From positions 1-27,847 of the IMG/VR virus record IMGVR_UViG_3300020457_001902: a stretch of DNA of 27,847 nucleotides; one strand, 5' to 3'. Positions 1-7,758 of this stretch are shown piece by piece. This stretch comes from a virus. The position numbers and the translations under genes are program-made. The number at the start of each line of letters is the position of its first letter. Position 1 is the stretch's first letter. The notes under the pieces were generated by a model. That model saw only the letters and a list, made by a program, of their open reading frames with translations, did no database searches and was not told the origin of the DNA.

Positions 1-281
1 ACTTCACCACCAGTGTTCTTATCTATACCTGTAATAGTTTTTTCTCTACAAGCATGATAGTGTCCATGATTACTTAACTCTATCCAATCATATTGTAACC
101 AATAATCAACAAACTCTTTTGTGATTGGAAACTTATTGTGATAATTACTTGGTACAAATAAATTAAACTTAACACCGTATTTTTTATTGAGTTCTTTTAG
201 ATATTCTATTTGAACATCACCATCAACTCCCCATCCTTGTTCAGGATGTATATCATCTATCGCTACTACTACATTATTCAT
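1..281 (-). CDS. Polysaccharide deacetylase-like protein (3' end outside window)
   Basis: The reading frame opens with ATG at 281, directly after the TAA of the upstream gene, with a GAGGG ribosome site about 9 bases ahead. It stays open to the window edge, so only about 93 N-terminal residues are visible. They start with a hydrophobic strand followed by paired aspartates (AIDDIHPE, near residue 8) and later show SNHGHYH (near residue 73). An early Asp pair plus an H-x-x-x-H-like cluster is the metal-binding pattern of NodB/DUF2334-type carbohydrate esterases, which remove N- or O-acyl groups from polysaccharides. No signal peptide is seen, so a cytoplasmic role on a sugar precursor or glycan is more likely than secretion. 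It is the last visible gene of the glycan operon. The family call rests on two motifs in a fragment. Confidence 0.6.
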   Translation of the reverse strand, partial: MNNVVVAIDDIHPEQGWGVDGDVQIEYLKELNKKYGVKFNLFVPSNYHNKFPITKEFVDYWLQYDWIELSNHGHYHACREKTITGIDKNTGGE

Positions 282-671
282 TTACCATCCCTCTTCGAAT
301 GGATACATTTTAGATGGTGGTTTACTATCTTTACTATTGACATAAATCCACTTAACATCAGGTAGTATCTCATCCCTTATCTGTTTTCGTTGGTCTTTGT
401 AAGGACAGATACTTGCTATCACAACATTTTTTCCTTGTATCCATAACAATCTTGCTATCCTCGCCAACCTATCGTTTTGTTTTCTTCTACTTTTTTCATC
501 AAAACCCAAATCATCCCAAACACTTTCTCTGAAATCATCAGCATCCAAAATTATTTTATTTGGAACATCAAACTTTAGAGCAATGTTTGTTTTTCCACTT
601 CCGCTGTTTCCATGAAACCACCACACTTGACCTGGTCTATCATCAGGTATTACTCTGTGAATTGCTCCCAT
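282..671 (-). CDS. APS kinase-like (CysC-like) P-loop kinase, short form
   Basis: The protein has 129 residues from the chosen start. It has a Walker A loop (GNSGSGKT, residues 21-28), then LDADDFRESVWDDLGF and a later ISCPYKDQR-type stretch (here ICPYKDQRKQ). These follow the layout of adenylylsulfate kinases (LDGDN..R, DLGFS, ISPYR.DR). A longer frame reaches 737, but ATG 671 has AGGGAG 7-8 bases upstream, while the upstream part only overlaps the preceding gene and lacks family similarity. APS kinases are usually near 200 residues. The C-terminal part, including the GLY-K/R-K/R-AR-like PAPS-binding segment, is absent here and replaced by a short tail. It may therefore phosphorylate another small substrate. 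A link to the sulfotransferase-like gene at 20263-20700 is inference. Confidence 0.6.
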   Translation of the reverse strand: MGAIHRVIPDDRPGQVWWFHGNSGSGKTNIALKFDVPNKIILDADDFRESVWDDLGFDEKSRRKQNDRLARIARLLWIQGKNVVIASICPYKDQRKQIRDEILPDVKWIYVNSKDSKPPSKMYPFEEGW

Positions 672-1653
672 TTTTATACTCCCTAAATACATCATCCCAA
701 GAATAAGTGTATCCTTGTTCCGTTGTGTTGAAGGCATTCATCTGCGACATCTTATCGGCATTTGAAAACCAGTATTGTTTCTTTCTCATCTCCGTCATAT
801 CGCCATCTTGTACATCTTGTCCTTTGATATACATTCTTTTGTTTGGTAACTTTCTATTGTGTACCAATAAAATATTTTTAATAATATATTGTGGTAATTG
901 ATTCCTAAAGTGTATCAAACAATTATTCATAAATGCTGTATCCTCGTGTACAAAAAATACACTCTTTGGAATATTTGCACCACTCTTAATCACATCCGAT
1001 GAAATCACTAAACCACAACCATTAAATTTCAATTGTGTTGTTTGTTGTATATCTAATTCTTCAGTTTCATTATTGATATTATCCATCTCTTCTTGATTCA
1101 TATTATATCGTAAACTCCACCAATTTTCTGTATCCATTTCAATAAATGGTTTATCAGTAAACTTTGGATGTTCTAATATCTTCCAAGTATCATCCCACAT
1201 TTTACAAGTGGCAAAGAAACTAACATACTTGTGTACATTATTGTTTACTGATGCTGTATGTAAATTATCTAATACTTCCCATGTTTGTCTTGGTATCAAA
1301 GAATCACTCTCTCCCCACATCAATACATCAACATCTTCACAATACTTATCATTGAACTCTCTTCTGTAATCTGCAATAGTATAAATATCCTTTTCATTTA
1401 TATTGAATGTGGTTCTTGGTAAGTGTTTCTTTACCATAGTACTAAACATACCAATTATCTTTTTCATATCAATTTTGTTTCTATCTAATTCTTCTAATCC
1501 CTCATTACAATTCAAACAAATATCAACCAAAACATTATCTTTATTTTCAACATTCTCTAAAGAATATTTAACACTCTTCAGATAATCTTCTATTATATCT
1601 ATTTCGTAGAATTGTACTAAACAACCTATTGCAAATTTATTATTTAATTTCAT
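643..1653 (-). CDS. Probable glycosyltransferase, GT-A (GT2-like)
   Basis: A 336-residue protein without membrane segments. The N-terminus (FAIGCLVQFYEIDIIEDYLKS) resembles the opening strand and helix of GT2-like enzymes. A VDVLMWGESDSLIP stretch near residues 107-121 sits where a DxD-type metal/nucleotide-sugar site is expected, although it reads ESD. A later GCGLVIS segment and FVHEDTAFM (HED) resemble the acceptor-side region of GT-A folds. ATG 1653 has AGG seven bases ahead and lies inside the end of the preceding GT8-like gene (14-base overlap), so translation is probably coupled. Donor and acceptor are unknown. The general fold call is moderate; the family assignment is weak. Confidence 0.55.
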   Translation of the reverse strand: MKLNNKFAIGCLVQFYEIDIIEDYLKSVKYSLENVENKDNVLVDICLNCNEGLEELDRNKIDMKKIIGMFSTMVKKHLPRTTFNINEKDIYTIADYRREFNDKYCEDVDVLMWGESDSLIPRQTWEVLDNLHTASVNNNVHKYVSFFATCKMWDDTWKILEHPKFTDKPFIEMDTENWWSLRYNMNQEEMDNINNETEELDIQQTTQLKFNGCGLVISSDVIKSGANIPKSVFFVHEDTAFMNNCLIHFRNQLPQYIIKNILLVHNRKLPNKRMYIKGQDVQDGDMTEMRKKQYWFSNADKMSQMNAFNTTEQGYTYSWDDVFREYKNGSNSQSNT

Positions 1654-2371
1654 TTAAATACCTATAAGTTTCTTCCATGATTCTAGCAACGGCTCCCTCA
1701 TCTTTACCAAAAATACCATTGAAATGATATATCCAACCCAACTTTGGAAATATATCTAAGTTTAGTATTTCTTTTGTAGCCATGTTAGTCATGTTATATT
1801 TGTATGGTAGTAATTCATATTCTATATCATGTTCTCTAATCATCCAATTCCATATAGCCTGTTCTTTTCCTATACCATACTTTTCTGATATCTTAATGAT
1901 ATCATCTCCATGAGTTTCCCATAACTCTAACATCTTTGTGTAGAAATCTTTATGTTTTTTACCCATCAATTGAAATCCACTATTTGCATATGTGAATACA
2001 TCAAATCCTTTTTTCTTGAATAAAAACTTATACCACTCTAATCCTCTGATTATCCAATCGTAACTACCATTATCTCTTACCATATATAATTTATCTCTAT
2101 CCGTAGTTTCAAAAAAGTTTGGTGTGTTTGGATGAATCAATGTATCACAATCCACGGTTAATACACCATCATAATCAATACCCATATTATCAAGTAGTTC
2201 GAACATATAATATCTTTGGAAGTTATAAAACATTTCTTCTTTTGGTCTAACTTCTTGGTCAAGTACAACTAACTCTACACTATTCTTATCACACCACCTT
2301 TTCCATGATTGTTTACATAAAGTATATTCACTTTTATCACCAATGGCAACTAAAAAAACAACATTAACCAT
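1640..2371 (-). CDS. Glycosyltransferase, GT8-like, copy 1
   Basis: A 243-residue protein with a GT-A opening strand (VVFLVAIGDKSEYTLCKQSW), a DxD motif in LTVDCDTLIHP (DCD at 74-76), YANSGFQLM in the middle and WIYHFNG near the C-terminus. The layout fits retaining GT8-like transferases: DxD binds metal and nucleotide sugar, and the late histidine coordinates the metal. It is paralogous to the next gene upstream, where the DxD falls at exactly the same residue numbers. ATG 2371 has GGGAG seven bases ahead and overlaps the copy-2 gene by eight bases. It probably adds a hexose or related sugar to the glycan built by this operon. Confidence 0.75.
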   Translation of the reverse strand: MVNVVFLVAIGDKSEYTLCKQSWKRWCDKNSVELVVLDQEVRPKEEMFYNFQRYYMFELLDNMGIDYDGVLTVDCDTLIHPNTPNFFETTDRDKLYMVRDNGSYDWIIRGLEWYKFLFKKKGFDVFTYANSGFQLMGKKHKDFYTKMLELWETHGDDIIKISEKYGIGKEQAIWNWMIREHDIEYELLPYKYNMTNMATKEILNLDIFPKLGWIYHFNGIFGKDEGAVARIMEETYRYLNEIK

Positions 2372-3137
2372 TTTCTTTCTCCCATGTGTATCCCATAACC
2401 TTTTCTCTCATCTCGATTGGAAAACCTGTGAAGTGCCATATGTTCCCATACTTCATGTAGTGTGGTCGTTTACCTTTAATATTTACCCATTCAAATGGAT
2501 TCTGTGGATTAGTGATTGGTTCTGTTTGCCAATTACATTGCCACAACTCTCTTCTACCGATATCTAAAACATTCCATTTTGGTGATAACAGATTTACTTT
2601 TATATCCAAACCTTGTAGATGATAATTAAATAGTGTTTGTTCTCTTCCACCACCCTTATTCCAATTATCAAGTTCTTCTTGATATGTAAAATAAAAATCT
2701 TGTAATTGTTTGTATACCTCTAATGATTTGTTATCAAGAAACACCACTCCAGCATTTATGTATTTTTCATAATCCATCTCGTTTGCAAAATACACACCAT
2801 AATTATTTATACTATCATATATCCACTTTAAGTTACTATCATCATGTACACCACTAACACCATCTTCAAGTTCATTGAAAATATTTGGTGCATTCACTCT
2901 AATCATTGTATCACAATCAACAATACCAATCTTATCATAATCTTTACACACATCTATTACATTTAACTTGTTCCAAATAGGATATCCATATCTTTCATCA
3001 TGTTCTGTAATACAATGAAAATCTACACCATTTCTTAAACACCATCTTTCCCAAGATTTTTTTGAGTATTGTAAAAAATTAGAGTGTTTGTATTGAGATT
3101 TATTATGGTCAATAGCAACCATGTAAATTGCATTCAT
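2364..3137 (-). CDS. Glycosyltransferase, GT8-like, copy 2
   Basis: A 257-residue protein starting MNAIYMVAIDHN, with IGIVDCDTMIRVNAPNIF (DCD at 74-76), YINAGVVFLDN in the middle and IWHFTGFP near the end. These are the same landmarks, in the same order, as the GT8-like protein encoded immediately downstream, so the two are tandem paralogs that have diverged substantially. The start forms an ATGA overlap with the preceding methyltransferase stop, which suggests translational coupling. The two copies probably add different sugars or make different linkages; the substrate cannot be read from sequence. Confidence 0.75.
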   Translation of the reverse strand: MNAIYMVAIDHNKSQYKHSNFLQYSKKSWERWCLRNGVDFHCITEHDERYGYPIWNKLNVIDVCKDYDKIGIVDCDTMIRVNAPNIFNELEDGVSGVHDDSNLKWIYDSINNYGVYFANEMDYEKYINAGVVFLDNKSLEVYKQLQDFYFTYQEELDNWNKGGGREQTLFNYHLQGLDIKVNLLSPKWNVLDIGRRELWQCNWQTEPITNPQNPFEWVNIKGKRPHYMKYGNIWHFTGFPIEMREKVMGYTWEKENG

Positions 3138-3697
3138 AACTTAATCATTACTCCCTCTGAACCAACCAATTTTTCATTGGCCTTGTAAAACTTACCCTCT
3201 GGTAATCCCAAGTTAATTAATTCATATTTATCTTTAACAAAATTATCCACGAATTGTTTAACACCAGGAAAATAATTGTTACCATAATCATCCCAAATAA
3301 TATACTTAGGATTTAACTTCAAAGCATTTTCTGTATCTTGTTTCACTTGACTATATTCATGAATGGCATCTATCATAACCACATCTACATTTTTCCACTT
3401 ATCGAACTTCCACTCATCCTTATATGAATCCATTAGTTCATAGTGTATATTTTCTTCTGTAGGGAAATCTTTACTTGGTGGATTAATATTCATAGCATAA
3501 ACATTATTAAACAAGTGAGATAGTATTTTACTTGTTTGTCCTTTGTGGCATCCTATTTCTAATATATCACAATCACTTCCATAAAATTTATCAATCAATT
3601 GAGTTTTAAAATCCCATGATGTTGTGGTAGGCCATTGAAACTTATCTGGCATATCAAATACTAATTCTTTCACTTTCTCTTTACTTAGTCGGTTCAT
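3134..3697 (-). CDS. Class I SAM-dependent methyltransferase
   Basis: A 187-residue protein. The SAM-binding motif I is DILEIGCHKGQTSKIL (about residues 44-59). It is followed by an acidic post-I strand region (VYAMNINPP), VDVVMIDAIHEYSQVKQD around the middle, and IIWDDYGNNYFPGVKQF. The IDAxHxY..v..D pattern is typical of Methyltransf_24-type enzymes, many of which O-methylate sugars or small molecules in surface-glycan clusters. ATG 3697 has GAGGG about ten bases upstream and overlaps the preceding gene by 17 bases. Its position between glycosyltransferases suggests methylation of a sugar residue or nucleotide sugar; this is inference. Confidence 0.75.
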   Translation of the reverse strand: MNRLSKEKVKELVFDMPDKFQWPTTTSWDFKTQLIDKFYGSDCDILEIGCHKGQTSKILSHLFNNVYAMNINPPSKDFPTEENIHYELMDSYKDEWKFDKWKNVDVVMIDAIHEYSQVKQDTENALKLNPKYIIWDDYGNNYFPGVKQFVDNFVKDKYELINLGLPEGKFYKANEKLVGSEGVMIKL

Positions 3698-4361
3698 ACT
3701 CGTTTCCCTCTAATTTAAAATTAATAAATGGATTCAATGAATGAATATTACAATCATAAACCTCTCTTACTTTATCACGAACCATTCTTGTGTTTTTTTC
3801 TGTAAGGTACAACCAATGTTCTATCCCTTTCCAATTACCAGCATCTGGCCATTTATCTTTTACATAACCTCTGTAGTAAAGATTACCATTTATCTTACCC
3901 TCATCTTTACCACATATCATTATATTTTTTGCTCCCATGTAAGCGGCGATGTGTATACAAGTATTTAGTGTTGTTCTGATAGCAACCATCCTATCTGATT
4001 TTTTACTAATACATTGTAATCCTATATTATCATCACTAATTCCACTATCAAATACATAAAAATTATCTGATTTAATTATTGGATTTACCTCATCATATCC
4101 TTGATGTAATCTACTATATAAAAACTTAATATCTTTTCTATTAGATAATTCCTTTACGGTTTCATCCCACCTAACTCTTACTGCTAAATCTCTACCCACT
4201 ACATACTCACAAGGGAAATACTGAAACATTTGATTTACACCGATGGTTATTTTGTTTTCAAAGAATGATGGGTCTACATAATCCATAGATGAACCAGCAC
4301 CTATAATCCAAATATCTTCACCTTTGTGTATGTTTTTTAATTCTGTTATACTCTTGTTCAT
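3681..4361 (-). CDS. DUF115-like / Rossmann-type glycan-cluster protein
   Basis: The protein has 226 residues from ATG 4361, which forms an ATGA junction with the preceding stop; a GTG two codons upstream is less likely. The N-terminal region reads GEDIWIIGAGSSMDYVDPSFF, then ITIGVNQMF. This nucleotide-binding-like G-x-G-x-S pattern, with 'name the object and its target' spacing, is shared by DUF115/MptE-like proteins and some sialyltransferase-like GTs. A later GAKNIMICGKDEG segment is also typical of DUF115-like proteins. DUF115 proteins accompany nonulosonate transfer to flagellins (Maf family), which fits the CMP-sugar genes upstream. I cannot tell a transferase from a non-catalytic relative. 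Confidence 0.45.
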   Translation of the reverse strand: MNKSITELKNIHKGEDIWIIGAGSSMDYVDPSFFENKITIGVNQMFQYFPCEYVVGRDLAVRVRWDETVKELSNRKDIKFLYSRLHQGYDEVNPIIKSDNFYVFDSGISDDNIGLQCISKKSDRMVAIRTTLNTCIHIAAYMGAKNIMICGKDEGKINGNLYYRGYVKDKWPDAGNWKGIEHWLYLTEKNTRMVRDKVREVYDCNIHSLNPFINFKLEGNEYEPTK

Positions 4362-5251
4362 TTCCACTCAGTTTCTATATAATTAAAGATATCTTTGTAT
4401 GTATTACATTGGATAATATTTGCACCAGATAAGTGTCGTAACCAAGAACCTGTTTTGAATATTCCTCTTTCTCCCTTTTTACCATCACGATGAACTGGTG
4501 AACCATATTTCCATACCTCACTCAGATAAATAATAACATCACCACCAAAATACGAAGATACTTTACAATTACCACCAAGTAAACTTAAATGTTTTTCTGA
4601 AGATGCTTCAAGTTCGAATTGTGCAATATTATAACTAATAGCTCTATTTTTCATATGTTGTTTGATAGTGTAAACTTCAGGATGATTTTCTTCAAGATAT
4701 TCGTAATCATTTACTTTAATTATTTTTTGATGGTCTTTAAAATAACTATCACTTACTATTGGTGAAATGTAAATTATTTTGTATTTATCAGAAAATTTTT
4801 CAACTAATTTATCAATGAACTCCATACTATAATGATTTATTGAACAAAATGTATCCTCTTCAATCATAGCACCCATACTTAAATCTATACTTGGATGTTT
4901 CTCTAAAGTTTCGTTTACTTTATTTAAAGATAATTCGTGTATAAACTTATTATTAATAACAATCGTTGGTTTATCCCACCCAATTTTATCCTTAAATATA
5001 TTTTTTAATGGTGGTGGTGTCCAATCACTAAGAGTCCAATCAGGTCTTTCAAAATCATATAAATCATCAGGATTTTGTGGATGCCAAGATGGATTAATCA
5101 CAACCTTATCAGTAAATAATTTATATAAATCCATCAAACCAGGTTTTATGTGAACTTGATGTTCTATCTTATTCTGTACGGCATGCCAAACTCTTGGTAA
5201 ACCTCTAACCATATCCAACCCAAATTCAGTATCTTCCTTTATGTGTTTCAT
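4358..5251 (-). CDS. Uncharacterised protein of the glycan operon
   Basis: A 297-residue soluble protein that I do not recognise. The N-terminal third is rich in Trp and Pro (WHPQNPDDLYDFERPDW). The middle has alternating strand/helix segments (KPTIVINNKF, YKIIYISPIV). The C-terminal third contains LSLLGGNCKVSSYFGGDVIIYLSE and ends with an aromatic tail. That late glycine-rich strand-turn-strand resembles the nucleotide-sugar side of GT-B-like transferases, but there is no EX7E or other diagnostic motif. ATG 5251 follows the dehydratase stop with no gap and has GGAG eight bases upstream. Location among sugar genes suggests a transferase or sugar-binding role, but this is a guess. Confidence 0.4.
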   Translation of the reverse strand: MKHIKEDTEFGLDMVRGLPRVWHAVQNKIEHQVHIKPGLMDLYKLFTDKVVINPSWHPQNPDDLYDFERPDWTLSDWTPPPLKNIFKDKIGWDKPTIVINNKFIHELSLNKVNETLEKHPSIDLSMGAMIEEDTFCSINHYSMEFIDKLVEKFSDKYKIIYISPIVSDSYFKDHQKIIKVNDYEYLEENHPEVYTIKQHMKNRAISYNIAQFELEASSEKHLSLLGGNCKVSSYFGGDVIIYLSEVWKYGSPVHRDGKKGERGIFKTGSWLRHLSGANIIQCNTYKDIFNYIETEWK

Positions 5252-6244
5252 TTATATTACTCCAGTCTCTTCTAAAAACCTAAAGGCCTCTTCTCTACCC
5301 ATCAATGAATCTTTTGAGTTATAAGATTTTAACTCTCTTGTATCTCGTTCTCTTTTTAATGGTTGGCCTGGTAAAAAGTTCTCATTATCTTGATTAATTA
5401 AATAATTTTCACCACCATCTTCAGTTCTCAACCACTCTTCTTCTGAAATCATTTCTTCATGTATTTTTTCACCTGGTCTGATTCCTACCTCTTTCAATTT
5501 ACCATCTACATTATAATGGTTAAATAAACACTCAGCAATATCTGTTATCAAGAATGATTTTACTTTTGGTATTGCAATCTTTCCATGTGAGTTTACATTA
5601 TTATATGACCACTCAATCAAATCTGTAGCCTGTTCTAATGATAATAAAAACCTCGTCATTCTAAAATCTGTTATTGGTAAGGTTTCCTCACCATTATCTA
5701 AAATCTGTTTGAAGAATGGTATTACTGAACCTGTAGATTCTAATACATTCCCATACCTAACTAAACAAACTTTTACATCATCTTGTTTACTAGCATATTC
5801 CATATATAACTTCTCAGAAATTGCTTTACACATTCCATAAATATTTATTGGTTTACAGGCCTTATCTGTTGATACAAAAATTAATGTATCTATTTGATGA
5901 TTACTTCGTTTTACAGATTCAATAACATTTTGATGTCCAACAATATTAACATTTACAGATTCGAACCCATTTCCCTCACATATTGGTACATGCTTTAAGG
6001 CGGCTGTGTTTATCACTACATTTGGTTTGAAATCATCAATAGAATTTCTAATGGAATCTCTATCTTTTACATCACCAATCTTATATTCTATATTGGAATT
6101 GAACTCAGATGACTTTTGCATATTTACATGCTTATGTTCATCTCTTGAAAATACCATAATTTTATTATCATCTTGGTATCTACGAATTAATGTTTTACCT
6201 AAAGCACCTGTACCACCTATTATTAATATTTTTTCATCTTTCAT
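5252..6244 (-). CDS. NDP-sugar 4,6-dehydratase, CapD/PseB/FlaA1-type
   Basis: A 330-residue extended short-chain dehydrogenase. The NAD(P)-binding motif GGTGALG spans residues 10-16. VSTDKA follows at 124-129 and YGMCK at 136-140 gives the YxxxK pair; the T-D-K plus Y-x3-K arrangement is that of FlaA1/PseB/CapD. GIRPGEKIHEEMIS near the C-terminus is also typical of this subgroup. These enzymes convert UDP-GlcNAc to a 4-keto-6-deoxy sugar, with or without C5 inversion, which is the entry step to pseudaminic acid and other aminodeoxy sugars. ATG 6244 has AGGAG five bases ahead. A DegT aminotransferase and a formyltransferase in the same operon would act next on the 4-keto product. Inverting and retaining forms cannot be told apart here. 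Confidence 0.85.
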   Translation of the reverse strand: MKDEKILIIGGTGALGKTLIRRYQDDNKIMVFSRDEHKHVNMQKSSEFNSNIEYKIGDVKDRDSIRNSIDDFKPNVVINTAALKHVPICEGNGFESVNVNIVGHQNVIESVKRSNHQIDTLIFVSTDKACKPINIYGMCKAISEKLYMEYASKQDDVKVCLVRYGNVLESTGSVIPFFKQILDNGEETLPITDFRMTRFLLSLEQATDLIEWSYNNVNSHGKIAIPKVKSFLITDIAECLFNHYNVDGKLKEVGIRPGEKIHEEMISEEEWLRTEDGGENYLINQDNENFLPGQPLKRERDTRELKSYNSKDSLMGREEAFRFLEETGVI

Positions 6245-6252
6245 AACTTCTC

Positions 6253-7758
6253 CTAAGCACTTTGTCTTACTATTTTCTTACATACTATTTTGGCATTACA
6301 ATTAATACCCTCACACGATTCTAAATCCCATATCCATCCATGACCTAAACAAGTTATGGTTTTTTCATCTTCATCGTATACGCCATGGTATAATAAATCA
6401 TATTGTTGATGTACACAATACCTATCAATTTCATAATCACCAACTACCATTTTACCCTCTAAAACCTCAGATGATTGTACTATATCATATATTTTTTGAA
6501 GTCTACCATTATCTAAGTTTCTAAAAAAAGAAACAATCCAGGGATTAAATGTATCAGGATTTCTTTCGAACACACAAGTATTACTTAAGAATGCTGCATT
6601 TTCCCAATCATCAATGTTCTTACTTAGTAGTGTATATATTATTGTTTGTTCAATGTTTATTATATACCATGCACCTCTTCTTGTAGGTTCATCAACTATT
6701 TCAACTGTTTGTTTTCTGAAATCTAAACAAAAAGATTTATAATTTTTAACACTAATATAAATCTTGGACTTTATATATTTTTTTAACCAACTATTGTTCT
6801 CCAATAAACTTGGAAACTTTTCCATGATTAGTTCATCAATTAATTTTAGTTTGTCATCATCTAAAGTGTAATCTACTGAATATTGATTTTCCAAAATATA
6901 TTCTTTTTTATCAAATGGTCTAATCTTTCTATCTTGAATAGTATCATAAGTAAATTCATCACCAGGCATAACTCTATGAACTTCTTTCATATCATTAAAC
7001 TCAGGTATATCCCAACAATCAAAAAACACACTCGGTCTATCATCAAAGTAATTTAAATGATACATATCTTTTTGTAAAAAACATGATGGGCCTGCTGATG
7101 GGATTATTTTTTTAACACCCAAATACTCTATCATTCCTTTGTAGTGATTTACTTTTCTTTCTTTAAATTGTGATACAAAACTTTGTTTCTTCTCTTCCGT
7201 ATAATTGTAACAAGTAGGCCACCAAGTAGCACCAGAGAATTGACCAGTAGCCCAATCTATTTTTTTGAACTTGTTTATAATATCTTCCTTGTTTTCAGGA
7301 GTGAATGTTGAATCATTCCAATTTAAAAAAGTAAGATTACCATCATCGATACATATAGAACTATCTTCTCGTTCTCTATCTATTTTTTCTGAACAATATG
7401 TTACGGCTGTTGTGTTACCTATATTTAACTCTTTAGTTATAAAATCTGTAAACCCTACCTTTTTTAATTTGTTTTTCAGTACATCATAACGAAAATTTGG
7501 AATCAATACTTTTACTTCTTTGTTTTTTGAATGTAATCTTTTTAAAAACTTTTTATCAAAGTGGTCTTCGTGAATATGAGATATAAAAAGTATATCAGTT
7601 TTTGAAATAATGTTATCCCAATCTAAATTTTTATTATCTGGATAAACACTCCATGTTTTAAAAAATGCTGGATTATCACTATGCCAAGGGTCACATAATA
7701 TATTTACATCATTGGTCTCAATCAATAGACCGGCATGACCTGTATAGGTAATTTTCAT
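6253..7758 (-). CDS. MBL-fold plus C-terminal Rieske protein, CMP-Neu5Ac hydroxylase-like
   Basis: A 501-residue two-domain protein. Residues 1 to about 280 are a metallo-beta-lactamase fold: ITYTGHAGLLIE, CDPWHSDNPAFFKTW near 22-36, and the metal motif HIHEDH at 61-66, followed by a GQFSGATWWP segment. DPW..PAF, SHxHxDH and the later FSG are landmarks I recall from CMP-N-acetylneuraminate hydroxylase (CMAH). The C-terminus has CVH (448-450) and CLGH (470-473), followed by GWIWDL, matching a Rieske [2Fe-2S] site (CxH, then CxxH) of the CMAH type. In CMAH the Rieske domain comes first; here it is last. Its place beside a CMP-sugar synthetase suggests hydroxylation of an N-acyl group on an amino sugar (for example to N-glycolyl). 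The start forms an ATGA overlap with the formyltransferase. Confidence 0.8.
   Translation of the reverse strand: MKITYTGHAGLLIETNDVNILCDPWHSDNPAFFKTWSVYPDNKNLDWDNIISKTDILFISHIHEDHFDKKFLKRLHSKNKEVKVLIPNFRYDVLKNKLKKVGFTDFITKELNIGNTTAVTYCSEKIDREREDSSICIDDGNLTFLNWNDSTFTPENKEDIINKFKKIDWATGQFSGATWWPTCYNYTEEKKQSFVSQFKERKVNHYKGMIEYLGVKKIIPSAGPSCFLQKDMYHLNYFDDRPSVFFDCWDIPEFNDMKEVHRVMPGDEFTYDTIQDRKIRPFDKKEYILENQYSVDYTLDDDKLKLIDELIMEKFPSLLENNSWLKKYIKSKIYISVKNYKSFCLDFRKQTVEIVDEPTRRGAWYIINIEQTIIYTLLSKNIDDWENAAFLSNTCVFERNPDTFNPWIVSFFRNLDNGRLQKIYDIVQSSEVLEGKMVVGDYEIDRYCVHQQYDLLYHGVYDEDEKTITCLGHGWIWDLESCEGINCNAKIVCKKIVRQSA

Noticed and set aside
672-737. N-terminal extension of the APS-kinase-like gene to 737
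   Set aside because: ATG 671 has AGGGAG at the right spacing, the extra residues match no family, and the extension only increases overlap with the upstream glycosyltransferase gene.
707-901. Plus-strand open frames such as this one and others across the window (for example 2343-2567, 3741-3968, 14057-14413, 25232-25540)
   Set aside because: They lie opposite well-supported minus-strand genes, show low-complexity hydrophobic or Ser/Phe-rich translations typical of the antisense of AT-rich genes, and lack ribosome sites and recognisable motifs.
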